DNA from: Lichina pygmaea
Lineage: Eukaryota > Ascomycota > Lichinomycetes > Lichinales > Lichinaceae
Direction of reading: 5' to 3'
Length of the DNA: 64,000 nucleotides
Assembly (NCBI GenBank): GCA_963422465.1
Contig: OY730175.1
Span: 62,001-126,000, forward strand
Within the stretch, counting starts at the first letter, position 1, and every line of letters starts with the position of its first letter. The notes below the pieces were generated by a model. That model was not told the origin of the DNA. It did not search any database and saw only the letters and a list, made by a program, of their open reading frames with translations. Positions 20,700-32,550 of the stretch are shown piece by piece. The translations under genes were made by a program, and so were the position numbers.

Positions 20700-21324
20700 C
20701 TTTCCACTTAACAAGTTGTCACTGACCTTTCTTAGCCAGGATTTGTTCAACTTCGAACTCCTACTCTTCTTCAGGCTGGTAATGAAATATTTCCTGCAAG
20801 GGTGTGCTCTGGTCGGCTGGTTTAATCATTAAGATATGAAAGTTTGGATAGACTCTGGCATCCCTTGGTAGTTGTATCTTGATGTTGACTGGTCCTGTTT
20901 TTTCTTCAACCAAAAATAGTCTGACCTTGATGTTGTCAAGCTTCTTTGTCTTCAGCTTTTTTGTTTTCCAATTCTTTGTGAGAAGGTAGACTTTATCCCC
21001 CTTCTTTAGCTGAAGTGCCATTTTTGATTTTTTGTCTATTTGGCACTGCATTCTCTCCGAGGTCTGTTGAAGGTAGTGCCTCATCATTGTGTGTATTTGC
21101 TGTAGGAGCTTGTCATGTTGGAGTGCTTTCTCTGTGTTTGGTGAAGCTCTGCTTGGCATTCCGATATTTACATGTTGTCCAAAATTGGCAAAGAATAGCA
21201 ATTCCTTTGTTAAGTCTGATCTGTGCTGGTTGATTGCCAGCTGTGCCACTGGTAATAATTGTACCCAATTGCTGTGGATCTGATTGATGTAATGCCACAA
21301 ATAAGTCTCCAGAACTTGGTTTGT
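20700..21324 (-). pseudogene. Chromovirus 2: end of pol (integrase C-end), left piece (fossil)
   Basis: Encodes the integrase tail (QLLPVAQLAINQH near 21250, LPRDARVYPNFHI near 20870) leading into the chromodomain region. The rest of pol continues at 27868 beyond the inserted element. Degraded. Confidence 0.8.
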
Positions 21325-21926
21325 TGTTGCGGTCTGTACTGTGCTGTCCTAACCGAGTATAGGATTAAGGGCAAGATGTGGAAGGCAGGTTAGTTCTCGC
21401 AGGAGAGGAGTGTCAAGGAGTGCGAAGAGGTTTGGTGGAACATGGTGGTGGTGACACCTGATCAATAGCTTTGTACAAAAGGATTGTATTGAAGTAGATC
21501 TAGTTGTCTGGATCACAACATGAGTTGAAGATGATTGTTCCATAAGGGAACTATCACTGGACTATATAGTGCTGGCCTGTCAAGACAATCAAGATTGTCT
21601 TGACAGTCTTGACATCAAGACAGGTGAGATTGTCTTGACAGTCCCACTATGTTATACACCCTGCGTCAAGACTGGTGAGATTGTCTTGATGCTTCATGCA
21701 TCCTGTGTCAAGACTGGTGAGATTGTCTTGATGCTTCATGCATCCTGTGTCAAGACTGGTGAGATTGTCTTGATGCTTCATGCATGCTGCGTCAAGACTC
21801 CTGTGTGTGTCTCGACAGTTACGTGACTCCTTGTTGGTTGGTCACTTGACTTCCATGGTGTCCTCTTGCCTGGCCCACAGCCTGATTGCCTATAAATAAG
21901 TGGCTCCTATCCCATAGGTTGTAACA
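21325..21926 (-). repeat. 3' LTR of chromovirus 3, variant I (602 bp)
   Basis: TGTTG...TAACA ends. Holds about four 41-bp tandem units (about 21650-21810), a palindromic CAAGACAATCAAGATTGTCTTG arm (about 21579-21602) and a CTATATAG box. Confidence 0.93.
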
Positions 21927-21970
21927 CTACCCTCCTCTCCTTTATTCATTGTCCTGATGAATTCTTGAGT

Positions 21971-22471
21971 ATGTCTGCAAAATCACGTGCCTCTGCTTAC
22001 TGAAAACAACTGGCAGCCCAGATCTGTGATCATAACTTTGTGTTGCTTGCTCTGTGTGACTTCTGTGTTTTGAACTACAAGCCCTGCTTCTGAATGTCTG
22101 ACGACAACAATAAGTTGAAGTGCGCTGAATGCACTTGTTGTAGGAAGTCCTGTGTGTCGCTTTCTTGGGAGTCGCTGAACATGACCCAAGATAACCTTTG
22201 CGAGGATTTGGCTGTTGATGAGGCCAAGCAGGATGCTTTTGTTGAGTAGCTTGCCAAGCTGCAGGCTTGTGTGTCCTGAAAGTGAAAGGTTCTTGAAGGT
22301 GCTGAGGGTTGAGCAAAAAAGAAGCTCCAGTGCCTTGTTGCTGAGATGGAGGCAGATGGTGAAGACTTGTCAGCAACAGTTATTGACACGTCCACACTGC
22401 AGGCTGAGCTGTTCAGTCCTGCTGCTGCCGGAACTGCTGCAGAAGGAGCTGGCAGTTCACAAGGTTCCTAA
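21971..22471 (+). pseudogene. Antisense accessory ORF of chromovirus 3 (fossil)
   Basis: Same position, strand and motif layout as the ORF at 20150-20660: an ATG-led frame (MSAKSRAS), CDFCVL, KLKCAECT and SCVSLSWESLN, then a Lys/Glu-rich helical stretch. Protein-level similarity to its partner is higher in the Cys block than in flanking noncoding DNA, as far as I can judge by eye, which favours past coding. It is broken in this copy. Confidence 0.7.
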
Positions 22472-25115
22472 GTGGTTCCCAGGTATTTTCTGAGTCTGGG
22501 TAGTTTTTCCACTTGACAAGGTATCGCTGACCTTTTCTCTTCAGGATCTGTTCAACCTTGAATTCCTGTTCTTCCTCTGGTTGGTAATGAAATGTTTCCT
22601 GCAAGGGTGTGCTCTGGTCAGCTAATTTGATCATTGAGATGTGAAAGTTTGGGTGTACCTGAGTGTCTCTTGGTAGTCGCAGTCTGACATTGACTGGTCC
22701 AGTTCTTTCTTTGACTGAAAATAGTCTGACCTTGACATGGTCCAGTTTCTTCATTCTTGGTTTCTTGACTTTCCAATTTTTTGTGAGGAGGTAGACTTTA
22801 TCCCCCTTCTTCAGCTGAGGTACCATTTTTGATTTTTTGTCTATTTGGTGTTGCATCTTTTCTGAGGTCTCTTGAAGGTAATGCCTCATCATTGTGTGTG
22901 TTTGTTGTAGGAGCTTGTCATGTTGGAGTGCTTTCTCTGTGTTTGGTGAAGCTCTGCTTGGCATTCTGATGTTTGCATGTCATCCAAAATTGGCAAAGAA
23001 TGGTGATTCCTTTGTTGAGTCTGATCTGTGCTGGTTGATTGCCAGCTGTGCCACTGGTAATAACTGTACCCAATTGCTGTGGGTCTGGTTGATGTAATAC
23101 TGTAAGTAAGTCTCCAGGACTTGGTTTGCTTGCTCTGTCTGGCTGTCAGTTCATGGGTGATAGGCTGTAGATATTTTGGGTTTTGTTCCCATGGCTGCAC
23201 TGATTGTTTTCCAGTAGTTGGACGTGAAGAGTTTGTCTCTGTCTGTAATAATCATGATTGGAACTCTGTGGTCTCTGACCAATCTGTCCAGTAAGAGGTG
23301 TCCTAACTGTTCTGCTGTGTGGGTCTCCTTGAATAGTACCACTATTAAATATTTTGTGAATCTGTCCACTATCACCATAATTAAGTTGTAGGTGATTCCT
23401 GTGACTGGGTCTTTGGACTTGGGTAGCTTTGTGATGAAGTCTATTAACATGTTTTCCCAAGGGCCTCTTGGTATTGTGTTCGGGTGTCTCTCTCTGTATA
23501 GCTTATGTCTTCCATGTTTGTTTTTCTGGCATAGTAGACACTTGCTGATGTAGCTTGTGACATGTTGTCAGAGGTTGATGACATTGTTCCCTGCCTGTTG
23601 GATAAGGTCTGTGGTTTTGGTGATTCCTGGGTGACCATATACTGGATTATCATGGTAGTTCCTTATTAGTTCTTCAGTGTCTTCTGCTGTGAGCTTGTTG
23701 ATCTGTGGTTGAGGCACCAGGTTTCCTTGCTGGTCCTGCTGTAAGATCATTCCTTAGTGTTCATCATCTTCCATGTGGTCTTTTTGTCAGCTTAGTGTGT
23801 CTGCTCTCCTGTTGTCTTGTCCGGGGGTGTACAAGATCTTAAACTTGTGTTGCCCTAGGAGTTCAGCCCATCTGACTTGCTGTCTGTTCAGCTTCTTGGT
23901 TGTTGTGAATGTTGTCAGATTCTTGTGGTCTGTGAGAACAGTGAGTTCAGAACTGCTTTCCGTGTACACTCTCCAGTGTTCGAGTGCGTTGACAACTGCC
24001 AGTAGCTCTTTGTCGTGGATATCATAGTTTTGTTCCACTTGTGACATTTTGCGTGAGTAGTAGGCAACTGGGTGCCACTTGCTGTCTGCCTGTTGGTATA
24101 GACATACTCCCACCACTTGGTCTGAGGTGTCTGTTTTGATTTGTGTTGGCTGGCCTGTCTTGAAGTTGAGAAGAACTGGTTTCTTGGCGCAAGTGTCCTT
24201 GAACTGTTGGAATACTTTTTGTTGTCTCTCTGTCTACCAGTACTCCACGTCCTTCTTTGTGAGTTCTGTCAGTGGTGTTACCATCTGTGAGTAGTTCTTA
24301 ATAAACTGTCAGTTGAAGTTGGCAAATCCTAGGAAGGCTTGTACTTCCTTAACTGATGTCAGTGTTGGCTATTGTTGAATCACTTTGATTTTCTCAGGGT
24401 TGATCTTGATCTCTTTGATTCCTATGATGTATCTGAGGAATTCAACTTCCAGTTTGTTGAACTCGCATTTCTTCAGGTTGAGCTTGAGCTCTACCTCTTG
24501 TAGGCATCATAGAATATTCTTCACATGTTTGGTATGTTCCTGTTGTGTGTTCGAGTAGACAAGAATGTTGTCCAGGTAGGTGATAGCTGTTTGGTCCAGG
24601 TGTGCTCTGATAATATTGTTGATCAAGGCTTGACATGTTGCTGGTGTGTTTGTGAGTCTGAATAGCATAACCAGATACTCGTAGTATCTGTATTGGGTTC
24701 TGAAGGCTGTCTTCTATTCTTCTCCTTCTTTCATGTGTATCAGGTTGTATACTTCTTTCAAGTCCAGCTTGGTAAAGATTGTAGCTTGGCTGATCCTGTC
24801 TCGCAATTTGTTCGCATTTGGCAACAGATATCAGTTTTTGATAGTAATGTTGTTGAGTTTCCTGTAATCCACATAAAGTTGAAGACTTCTGTCTTTCTTT
24901 GGTGCAAATAGTATTGGGTATTCTGCTGGTGATTGAGATTCTTGAATGAAACTCTTTTTCAGGTTTTCCTCCAGGTACTCGCAAAGTACTTGGAGCTCTT
25001 TCTCTGATAACTGGTAAATTGGTCCAAATTCTGGCTCTGTCCCTGGTTGCAACTTGATCTCATGATCCCAAGGTTGGTGCTTAGGTAACACTGCTGTCGT
25101 TGTCTCTTTCTGAAA
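22413..25115 (-). pseudogene. Chromovirus 3: pol region, RT to chromodomain (fossil)
   Basis: Read leftward: RT N-terminal part (QPWDHEIKLQPGTEP, YPILFAPKKDRSLQLYVDYR near 24840-25080), RNase H (VAYYSRKMSQVEQNYDIHDKELLAVV near 24000-24060), the integrase zinc-binding and core region (about 23150-23750) and a C-terminal chromodomain ([17 protein letters not shown] near 22460-22520). The chromodomain places it among chromoviruses. Many breaks. Confidence 0.9.
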
Positions 25116-25133
25116 GAGGTTATAATACCCAGG

Positions 25134-25700
25134 TCAGTACTCTTCAGGGATCTTCAGAAGGTTAACAACTTTCTCTCTCTTCATCTCTGACTGTTTGGCC
25201 ACCTGGTTCTGGGGTGTGCCTGTCAAGGCAGACCTCTTCTCTTGAGAGTTGTCCTTTCTGTCAGTAAGGTTCCACTGAGGACTTCTTCCCTTATCTGTCC
25301 ACGCCTTCTGCGGCTGGTAACAGGTCTGAGCTGTGTTGTTAGTGCAGTTCCTAAACATAAGTACTCCTGTCCTCCAGTTAACAACTGGGTTGTGCTTCTT
25401 TAGCCAAGGCATCCCCAAATAGATATCCTGAGTGGCCAACTTGACAATATCAAGGTGGATCCTTTCAGCATAGTGTCCAGTAACTATTTCCATTGGCTGT
25501 GTCTTATGGCAGACTAGCTCTGTCTGTCTATTTACTATCACAAGCTGATAGGGCTGCTGCTTGTGTCTCCTTCCAGTGCTGAGGGTGTTGTAAAGTTGTC
25601 TTGAAATGTAGTTCCCACTGGCTCCAGAGTCAACAAGTGTGTATGTCTGTACTGGCGTGTTGGTGTGTAGTGACACAGGCAATCACAGGTGCTTTGCGTT
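25134..25700 (-). pseudogene. Chromovirus 3: retropepsin region (fossil)
   Basis: The LVDSGASGNYIS active-site motif and YLGMPWLKKHNPVVNW, closely matching copies 1 and 2. Confidence 0.85.
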
Positions 25701-25830
25701 GCTAGGAGTCATGTTGTTGAGCTCCTGATGTCACCCCTTGACAAGAGAGTTCAGTCTTTTCCTGATTGAAGTGTCTTTCTACTGACTGGGCAATAGGTCC
25801 AGCTATTCCCATCAGTTCTGAGGAATCTGT

Positions 25831-27249
25831 TCATGAATTTGTCTTGCTGATGCTTGTCACATCCAGGCTTGAGGTAGTACTGCCAATTGTTGACGTAGCA
25901 GTTATGGTTGTTGCCTTGCTGTAGGAACATGAGGTGTTTGTGCCAATCATGTGTGTGCCTGGAGAATGTGGTGTGTTGGCGTTTGTCTCAAAGATAGATC
26001 TCACACGCATCCTTCTTGCAATTGACCCAATGCTTGTGGCAGGTGGTGCGGTAGGGTGAATGTTCTCTGTACCTTCGTAGTTGTTTGTGGTAGGTGCAGT
26101 AGTGTTTTGTGCAAAACCTCCACTGTAGTTCGCCATACTGTAGGTTTTATGAGTCCATGCTGTAAGCATAGCTTCCTTGTGGTATTTCTTCTTTGATAGA
26201 CATAGGTTTGTCTCAGTCCCCATCAGAGGTGGTTAAGGGCTCCTGTCCCTTGTCCTGACCTGTCTGTTCTGGTAGGTTCTTGCCTCCTGATGTTGCCAGT
26301 TGGTGGACTGCTTCCAATGTCTGATCGTAGTTGTCCTATTGTTTGAGGGATAGCTGAGTCTCTCCTGGTGGGTCCTCCAGCTTGATGACATTCCAGTCTC
26401 TGTCAAGTGTATTAAGTTGCTGTCAGTGCACCTTGTTCTTTGAACAACAGTCTCTTGCCATGTGGTCTAGCTTGCCACAGGTATAGCACTTTAGTGCTTT
26501 CCTTTTTTGTTGTTCCTTCCCTTCGTGAACCTTCCCTTGTGGTGGACTGCATCCAGTTCCATAGGTGCATAGCCATATAGGTCATGTGGTGGTGCCTTGT
26601 TAGGCAGCTTGTAGTGGTTGCTCACATGCCATGTGGGGTGGCTGTATCCTCTGTCGTGGCACTTCTCCATCGCTTGCTTGAATAGCTTGTCATCAATGTT
26701 GATTGCTTGTGTGATGAGCTTGTCCAGTGTGTTGACTGCTTGTCTGTCAAAGGTGATTTTGTCCTTTATGTTTTCTTTGAGTCTATGTCAGTACATGACC
26801 ATCAGAGTGTTGTTGTCCCAGTCAGTCAGTACTGAGTATTGCTTGAACTGCGTGGTGTACTCTGTGGTGGAGTGTTGTTGTTTGATGTGCTAGATCATTT
26901 GTATAGCCACTTTGTCTTTGTTAGATAGTCCAAGGATCCTTTTAATCTTGTTCTTGAATCATGTCTATTTTGTCATCCATTCTGATGTGCTGTCATGGTC
27001 TCTGTTTCCTGAGAGATGTTTGTTGATGTAGGGCTTGATCTATTGATAAGCATTACCTCTCATGTAAGTGGTTGTGAAGAGGGGCCACTTCTCCTTAGGC
27101 AGCTTTGTCTCTGGTTGGAATTGAAAGTAGACTTGGAGTTGCATAAGCCAGTCGTCAACCTTGTTTCTTTCACTGTAGAACAGGTCTGGCTTGGCGACGC
27201 TAACTTTTCCATCTGGGAATCCGGGGTTGGTTGCTCCTGAGGTACTCAT
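25831..27249 (-). pseudogene. Chromovirus 3: gag region (fossil)
   Basis: Starts with MSTSGATNPGFPDG at 27249, 18 bp inside the 5' LTR, and runs to a zinc-knuckle-like segment near 26440-26500. Broken in several places. Confidence 0.8.
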
Positions 27250-27267
27250 CCTTGAGGGTCTTCAAAG

Positions 27268-27867
27268 TGTTGTGGTCTGTACTGTGCCATCCTAACTGAG
27301 TATAGGATTAAGGGCAAGATGTGGAAGGCAGGTTGGTTCTCACAGGAGAGAAGTGTCAAGGAGTGTGAAGGGGTTTGGTGGAACATGGTGGTGGTGACAC
27401 CTGATCAATGGCTTCGTACAAAAGGATTGTATTAAAGTAGATCTAGTTGTCTGGATCACAACATGAGTTGAAGATGATTGTTCCATAAGAGAACTATTGC
27501 CAGACTATATAGTGCTGGCCTGTCAAGATGATCAAGATTGTCTTGACAGTCTTGACGTCAAGATGGGTGAGATTGTCTTGACAGTCTCACCATGTTATGC
27601 ACTCTGCATCAAGACTGGTGAGATTGTCTTGATGCTTCATGCATCCTGTGTCAAGACTGGTGAGATTGTCTCAATACTTCATGCATCCTGTGTCAAGACT
27701 GGTGAGATTGTCTTGATGCTTCATGCATGCTGCATCAAGACTCCCGTGTGTCTTGACAGTCACGTGACCCCTTGTTGGTTGGTCACTTGACTTCCATGGT
27801 GTCCTCTTGCCTGGCCCGCGACCTGATTGCCTATAAATAAGTGGCTCCCATCCCATGGGTCATAATA
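27268..27867 (-). repeat. 5' LTR of chromovirus 3, variant I (600 bp)
   Basis: Starts TGTTG; the outer terminus has drifted by transitions. Contains the same 41-bp tandem units (about 27590-27745). Confidence 0.92.
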
Positions 27868-29890
27868 TTTGTTTGCTCTGTCTGGCTGTCAGTTTGTGGA
27901 TGATAGGCTATAGATATTTTGGGTCTTGTTCCTATAGCTGCACTGATTATCTTCTAGTAGTTGGATGTGAAGAGTTTGTCTCTGTCTGTACTAATCATGA
28001 GTAGAACTCTGTGGTCTCTGACTAATCTGTCCAGTAAGAGGTATCCCAATTGTTCTGCTGTGTAGGTCTTCTTGAATAGTACTGTTATTAGGTATTTTGT
28101 GAATCTGTCCACTATCACCATAATTAAGTTGTAGGTGATTCCTGTGACTGGGTTTTTGGACTTGGGTAGCTTTGTGATGAAGTCTATTAAGATGTCTTCC
28201 CAAGAGCCTTTTGGTATTGTGTTCGGGTGTTCTTCTCTGTATGGCTTATGTCTTCCATATTTGTTTTTCTGGTATAGTAGACATTTGCTGATGTAGTTTG
28301 TAACATGTTGTTGGAGATTGATGATATTGTTCTCTGCCTGTTGGATAAGGTCTGTGGTTTTGGTGATTCCTGGGTGACCATGTGCTGGGTTGTCATGGTA
28401 GTTCCTTATTAATTCTTCAGTGTCTTCTGCTGTGAGCTTGTTGGTCTGTGGTTAAGGCACCAGGTTTCCTTGCTAGTCCTGCTGTAAGATTATTCCTTGG
28501 TGTTCATCATCTTCCATGTAGTTTTTTTGTCAGCTTAGTGTGTCTACTCTTCTATTATCTTGTCTGGGGGTGTACAAGATCTTGAACTTGTGTTGCCCTA
28601 GGAGTTCAGTCTATCTGACTTATTGTCTGTTCAGCTTCTTGGTTGTTGTGAATGTTGTCAGATTCTTGTGGTCTGTGAGGATAGTGAGTTTGGAACTGCT
28701 TTCTGTGTACACTCTCCAATGTTCAAGTGTGTTGACAACTGCCAGTAGCTTTTTGTCATGGATATTATAGTTTTGTTCCACTTATGACATCTTGCATAAG
28801 TAGTAGGCAACTGGGTACCACTTGCTGTCTGCTTGCTGGCATAGGCATGCTCCCACTGCTTGGTCTGAAGTGTCTGTTTTGATTTGTGTTGGCTAGCCTG
28901 TCTTAAAGTTGAGAAGAACTAGTTCCTTGGCGTAAGTGTCCTTGAGCTGTTAGAATACTTTTTGTTGTCTCTCTGTCCACCAGTACTCCATGTTCTTCTT
29001 TGTGAGTTCTGTCAGTGGTGTTGCCATCTGTGAGTAGTTCTTGATGAACTGTTGATTGAAGTTGGCAAATTCTAGGAAGGCTTGTACTTCCTTAACTGAT
29101 GTCAGTGTTGGCTATTGCTAAATCACTTTGATCTTCTCAGGGTTGATCTTGATCTCTTCAATCTCTATGATGTATCTGAGGAATTCAACTTCTGGTTTGT
29201 TGAATTTGTATTTCTTCAGGTTGAGCTTGAGCCCTACCTCTTGTAGGCATCATAGAACATCCTTCACATGTTTGGTATGTTCCTGTTGCGTGTTCGAGTA
29301 GACAAGAATGTTGTCCAGGTAGGTGATAGCTGTTTGGTCCAGGTGTGCTCTGATAACATTGTTGATCAAGACTTGACATGTTGCTGGTGTGTTTGTGAGT
29401 CTGAATAGCATAACCAGGTACTTGTAGTGTCTGTATCAAGTTCTGAAGGCTGTCTTCCATTCTTCTCCTTTCTTCATGTGTATCAGGTTGTATACTCTTT
29501 TCAAGTCCAGCTTGGTGAAGATTGTAGCTTGGCTGATCCTGTCTCACAATTTGTTTGCATTTGGCAACAGGTATTAGTTCTTGATAGTAATGTTGTTGAG
29601 TTTCATGTAGTCCACACAAAGTCAAAGACTTCTGTCTTTCTTTAGTGCAAATAGTATTGGGTATTCTGCTGGCGATTAAGATTCTTAAATAAAACTCTTT
29701 TTCAGGTTCTCCTCCAGGTACTTGTGAAGTACTTGGAGCTCTTTTTCTGATAACTGATAGATTGGTCCAAATCCTGGCTCCATCCCTGGTTGCAACTTGA
29801 TCTTATGATCTCAAGGTTGGTGCTTAGGCAACACTGCTGTTGTTGTCTTTTCCTGAAAGAGGTTATCATACCCAGGTTGGTACTCTTCAG
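27868..29890 (-). pseudogene. Chromovirus 2: pol region, right piece (fossil)
   Basis: Integrase, RNase H and RT remnants parallel to 23100-25115 of chromovirus 3, with many breaks. It resumes exactly after the TTTGT duplication. Confidence 0.85.
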
Positions 29891-30536
29891 AGATCTCTAG
29901 AGAGTTAACAACTTCCTCTATCTTCATCTCTGACTGTTTAGCCACCTGGTTCTGGGGTGTGCCTGTCAAGGCAGACCTCTTCTCTTGAGAGTTGTCCTTT
30001 CTGTCAGTGAGGTTCCACTGAGGACTCCTTCCCTTATCTGTCCACACCTTCTGCGGCTGGTAACAGGTCCGAGCTGTGTTGTTAGTGCAGTTCCTAAATT
30101 TTTTTTTATTTTATTTGATTCTTACACTGGTAGTAGCTTTACAGCCATGCAGATCTTCTAGCTAATAGTGAACTCCTTCAGAAAACCTTGGTTCCTAAAT
30201 ATAAGTACTCCTGTTCTCCAGTTAACAACTAGGTTGCACTTCTTTAGCCAAGGCATCCCCAAATAGATATCCTGAGTGGCCAACTTGATAATATCAAGGT
30301 GGATCCTTTCAGCATAGTGTCCAGTAACTATTTCCATTAGCTGTGTCTTATGGCAGACTAGCTCTGTCTGTCTATTTGCCATCGTGAGCTGGTAGGGTTG
30401 CTGCTTGTGTTTCTTGCCAGTGCTAAGGGTGTTGTAGAGTTGTTTTGAGATGTAGTTTCCACTGGCTCCAGAGTCAACAAGTGCATATGTCTGTACTGGC
30501 GTGTTGGTGTGTAGTGACACAGGCAATCACAGGTGC
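29891..30536 (-). pseudogene. Chromovirus 2: retropepsin region (fossil)
   Basis: Retropepsin signature DSGASGNYIS near 30470, interrupted by the LINE tail at 30100-30190. Confidence 0.85.
30100..30190 (-). mobile_element. 5'-truncated LINE tail (91 bp) in chromovirus 2
   Basis: Reverse complement of the last 90 bp of the LINE at 1-2578 including its A-rich tail. It is flanked by the 10-bp duplication GTTCCTAAAT at 30090-30099 and 30191-30200; the empty site is visible in copies 1 and 3. Confidence 0.92.
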
Positions 30537-30669
30537 TTTGTGTTGCTAGAGGTCATGTTGTTGAGCTTCTGGTGTCACCCCTTGACAAGGGAGTTCAATC
30601 TTTTCCTGTTTGAAGTGTTTTCCCACTGACTGGGCAATAGGTCCAGCCATTCCTGTCAGTTCTGAGGAA

Positions 30670-32094
30670 TCTGTTTATGAATTTGTCTTACTGATGCTTG
30701 TCACATCCAGGCTTAAGGCAGTACTGCCAGTTGTTGATGTAGCAGTTATTATTGTTGCCTTGCTGTAGGAACATGAGGTGTTCATGCCAATCGTGTGTGT
30801 GCCCAGGGAATGTGGTGTGTTGGTGTTTGTCCTAAAGGTGTATTTCACACGCATCCTTCTTGCAATTGACTCAATGCTTATAGCAGGTGGTGCGGTAGGG
30901 TGAGTGTTCTCTATATCTTTGTAACTATTTGTGGTAGGTGCAGTAGTGCTTTGTGCAAAACCTCCACTGTAGTTTGCTGTGCCGTAGGTTTCATGGGTCC
31001 ATGCTGTAAGTATAGCTTTTTTGCAGTATTTCTTCCTTGATAGACATGGGTTTGTCTCAGTCCCTATCAGAGGTGGTTAAGGACTCCTGTCCCTTGTCCT
31101 GACCTGTCTGCTCTAGTAGGTTCTTGCCTCCTGATATTGCCAGTTGATAGACTGCTTCCAGTGTCTGATTATAGTTGTCCTATTGTTCAAGGGATAGCTA
31201 AGCCTCTCCTGGTGGGTTCTCTGGCTCAATGACATTCCAGTCTCTGTCAAGTGTATTAAGTTGCTGTCAGTGTACCTTGTTCTTTGAACAACAGTCTTTT
31301 GCTATGTGGCCTAGCTTGCCACAGGTATAGCACTTCAGTGCTTTCCTTTTTTTGTTGTTCCTTCCCTTTGTGAACCTTCCTCTGTAGTGAACTGCATCCA
31401 GTTCCATAGGTGCATAGCTATATAGATTATGTGGTGGTGCCTTGTTAGGTAGCTTGTAGTGGTTGCTCACATACCATGCAGGGTGGCTATATCCTCTGTT
31501 GTGGTGTTTCTCTATCACTCACTTGAATAGCCTGTTGTTGATGTTGATTGCTTGTGTGATGAGTTTGTCCAGTGTGTTGACTGCTTGTCTGTCAAAGGTG
31601 ATTTCATCCTTCATGTTTTCCTTGAGTCCACGTCAGTACATGACTATTAGAGCTTTGTCATCCCAGTCAGTCAGTACTGAGTATTGTTTGAACTACGTGG
31701 TATACTCTGCGGTGGAGTGTTGTTGCTTGATGTGCTGGATTATTTGTATAGCCACTTTGTCTTTGTTAGATAGTCCAAGGATCTTCTTGATCTTTTCCTT
31801 GAATCATGTCTATTTTGTTATCTATTCTGTTGTGCTGTTGTGATCTCTGTTTCCTGAGAGATGTTTGTTGACGTAGGGCTTGATCTATCAATAGGCATTA
31901 CCTCTCATGTAAGTGGTTGCGAAGAGGGGCCACTTTTCTCTAGGCAGCCTCATCTCTGGTTGGAATTGAAAGTAGACTTGGAGTTGCATAAGCCAATCAT
32001 CAACCTTGTTCCTTTCACCGTAGAACAGGTCTGGCTTGGCGACACTAATCTTTCCATCTGGGAAGCTGGGGTTGGGTGCTCCTGAGGTACTCAT
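30670..32094 (-). pseudogene. Chromovirus 2: gag region (fossil)
   Basis: Begins MSTSGAPNPSFPDG at 32094. A zinc knuckle KCYTCGKLGHIAKDC lies near 31300-31350, better kept here than in copies 1 and 3. Broken. Confidence 0.82.
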
Positions 32095-32112
32095 TCTTGA
32101 GGGTCTTCAAAG

Positions 32113-32545
32113 TGTTGCAGTCTGTACTGTGCTGTCCTAACTGAGTATAGGATAAGGGTAAGATACGGAAGGCAGGTTGGTTCTCGCAGGAGAGAAGTGT
32201 CAAGGAGTGCGAAGAGGTTTGGTAGAACATGGTGGTGGTGACATCTGATCAATAGCTTTGTACAAAGGATTGTATTAAAGTAGATCTAGTTGTCTGGATC
32301 ACAACATAAGTTGAAGATGATTGTTCCATAGAGGAACTATCACCAGACTATATAGTGGGTGATCGGTGAGCTGGGTGAGCTCTGCTCACTTTGCTCACGC
32401 ATATACATCCTGCGGCGAGCAACCCCTGGTCTGTCTTGTCGGTCACGTGACTGCTTCCCGTGTTATGCCGCTTGGTACTTCCGTCCAGTATCCTGTCTGC
32501 TGCCTTCTGTGAGTATAAGAGCTGTGTTCCTCCTGGGTCGTAACA
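32113..32545 (-). repeat. 5' LTR of chromovirus 2, variant II (433 bp)
   Basis: TGTTG...TAACA ends. It carries only one clear GTGAGCTCTGCTCACTTTGCTCAC unit (about 32374-32402), against about three in its partner LTR, which explains the 103-bp difference. Confidence 0.92.
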
Positions 32546-32550
32546 TCACC

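Larger units (their letters stand above)
21325..27867 (-). mobile_element. Gypsy chromovirus 3 (fossil), nested in chromovirus 2
   Basis: 6,543 bp with both LTRs (3' 21325-21926; 5' 27268-27867), target duplication TTTGT at 21320-21324 and 27868-27872, and the full part order: gag, protease, RT/RNase H, integrase, chromodomain, antisense ORF. Structurally complete but coding-dead, with at least about ten breaks. The two LTRs differ at roughly 12 of the first 180 positions by my reading, all transitions. This suggests RIP or deamination more than plain age. It is younger than chromovirus 2, which it interrupts. Confidence 0.95.
19587..32545 (-). mobile_element. Gypsy chromovirus 2 (fossil), hosting chromovirus 3 and a LINE tail
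   Basis: A minus-strand LTR element with both LTRs (3' LTR 19587-20122, 5' LTR 32113-32545) and the target duplication TCACC at 19582-19586 and 32546-32550. Without its insertions it is about 6.3 kb. Order on its own strand: LTR, gag, protease, RT/RNase H, integrase with chromodomain, an antisense extra ORF, LTR. It is split at 21324/27868 by chromovirus 3 and carries a LINE tail at 30100-30190. It is broken, with at least about ten disruptions. The two LTRs differ in length (536 against 433 bp), mainly by tandem-unit number, and by many transitions. Confidence 0.93.
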
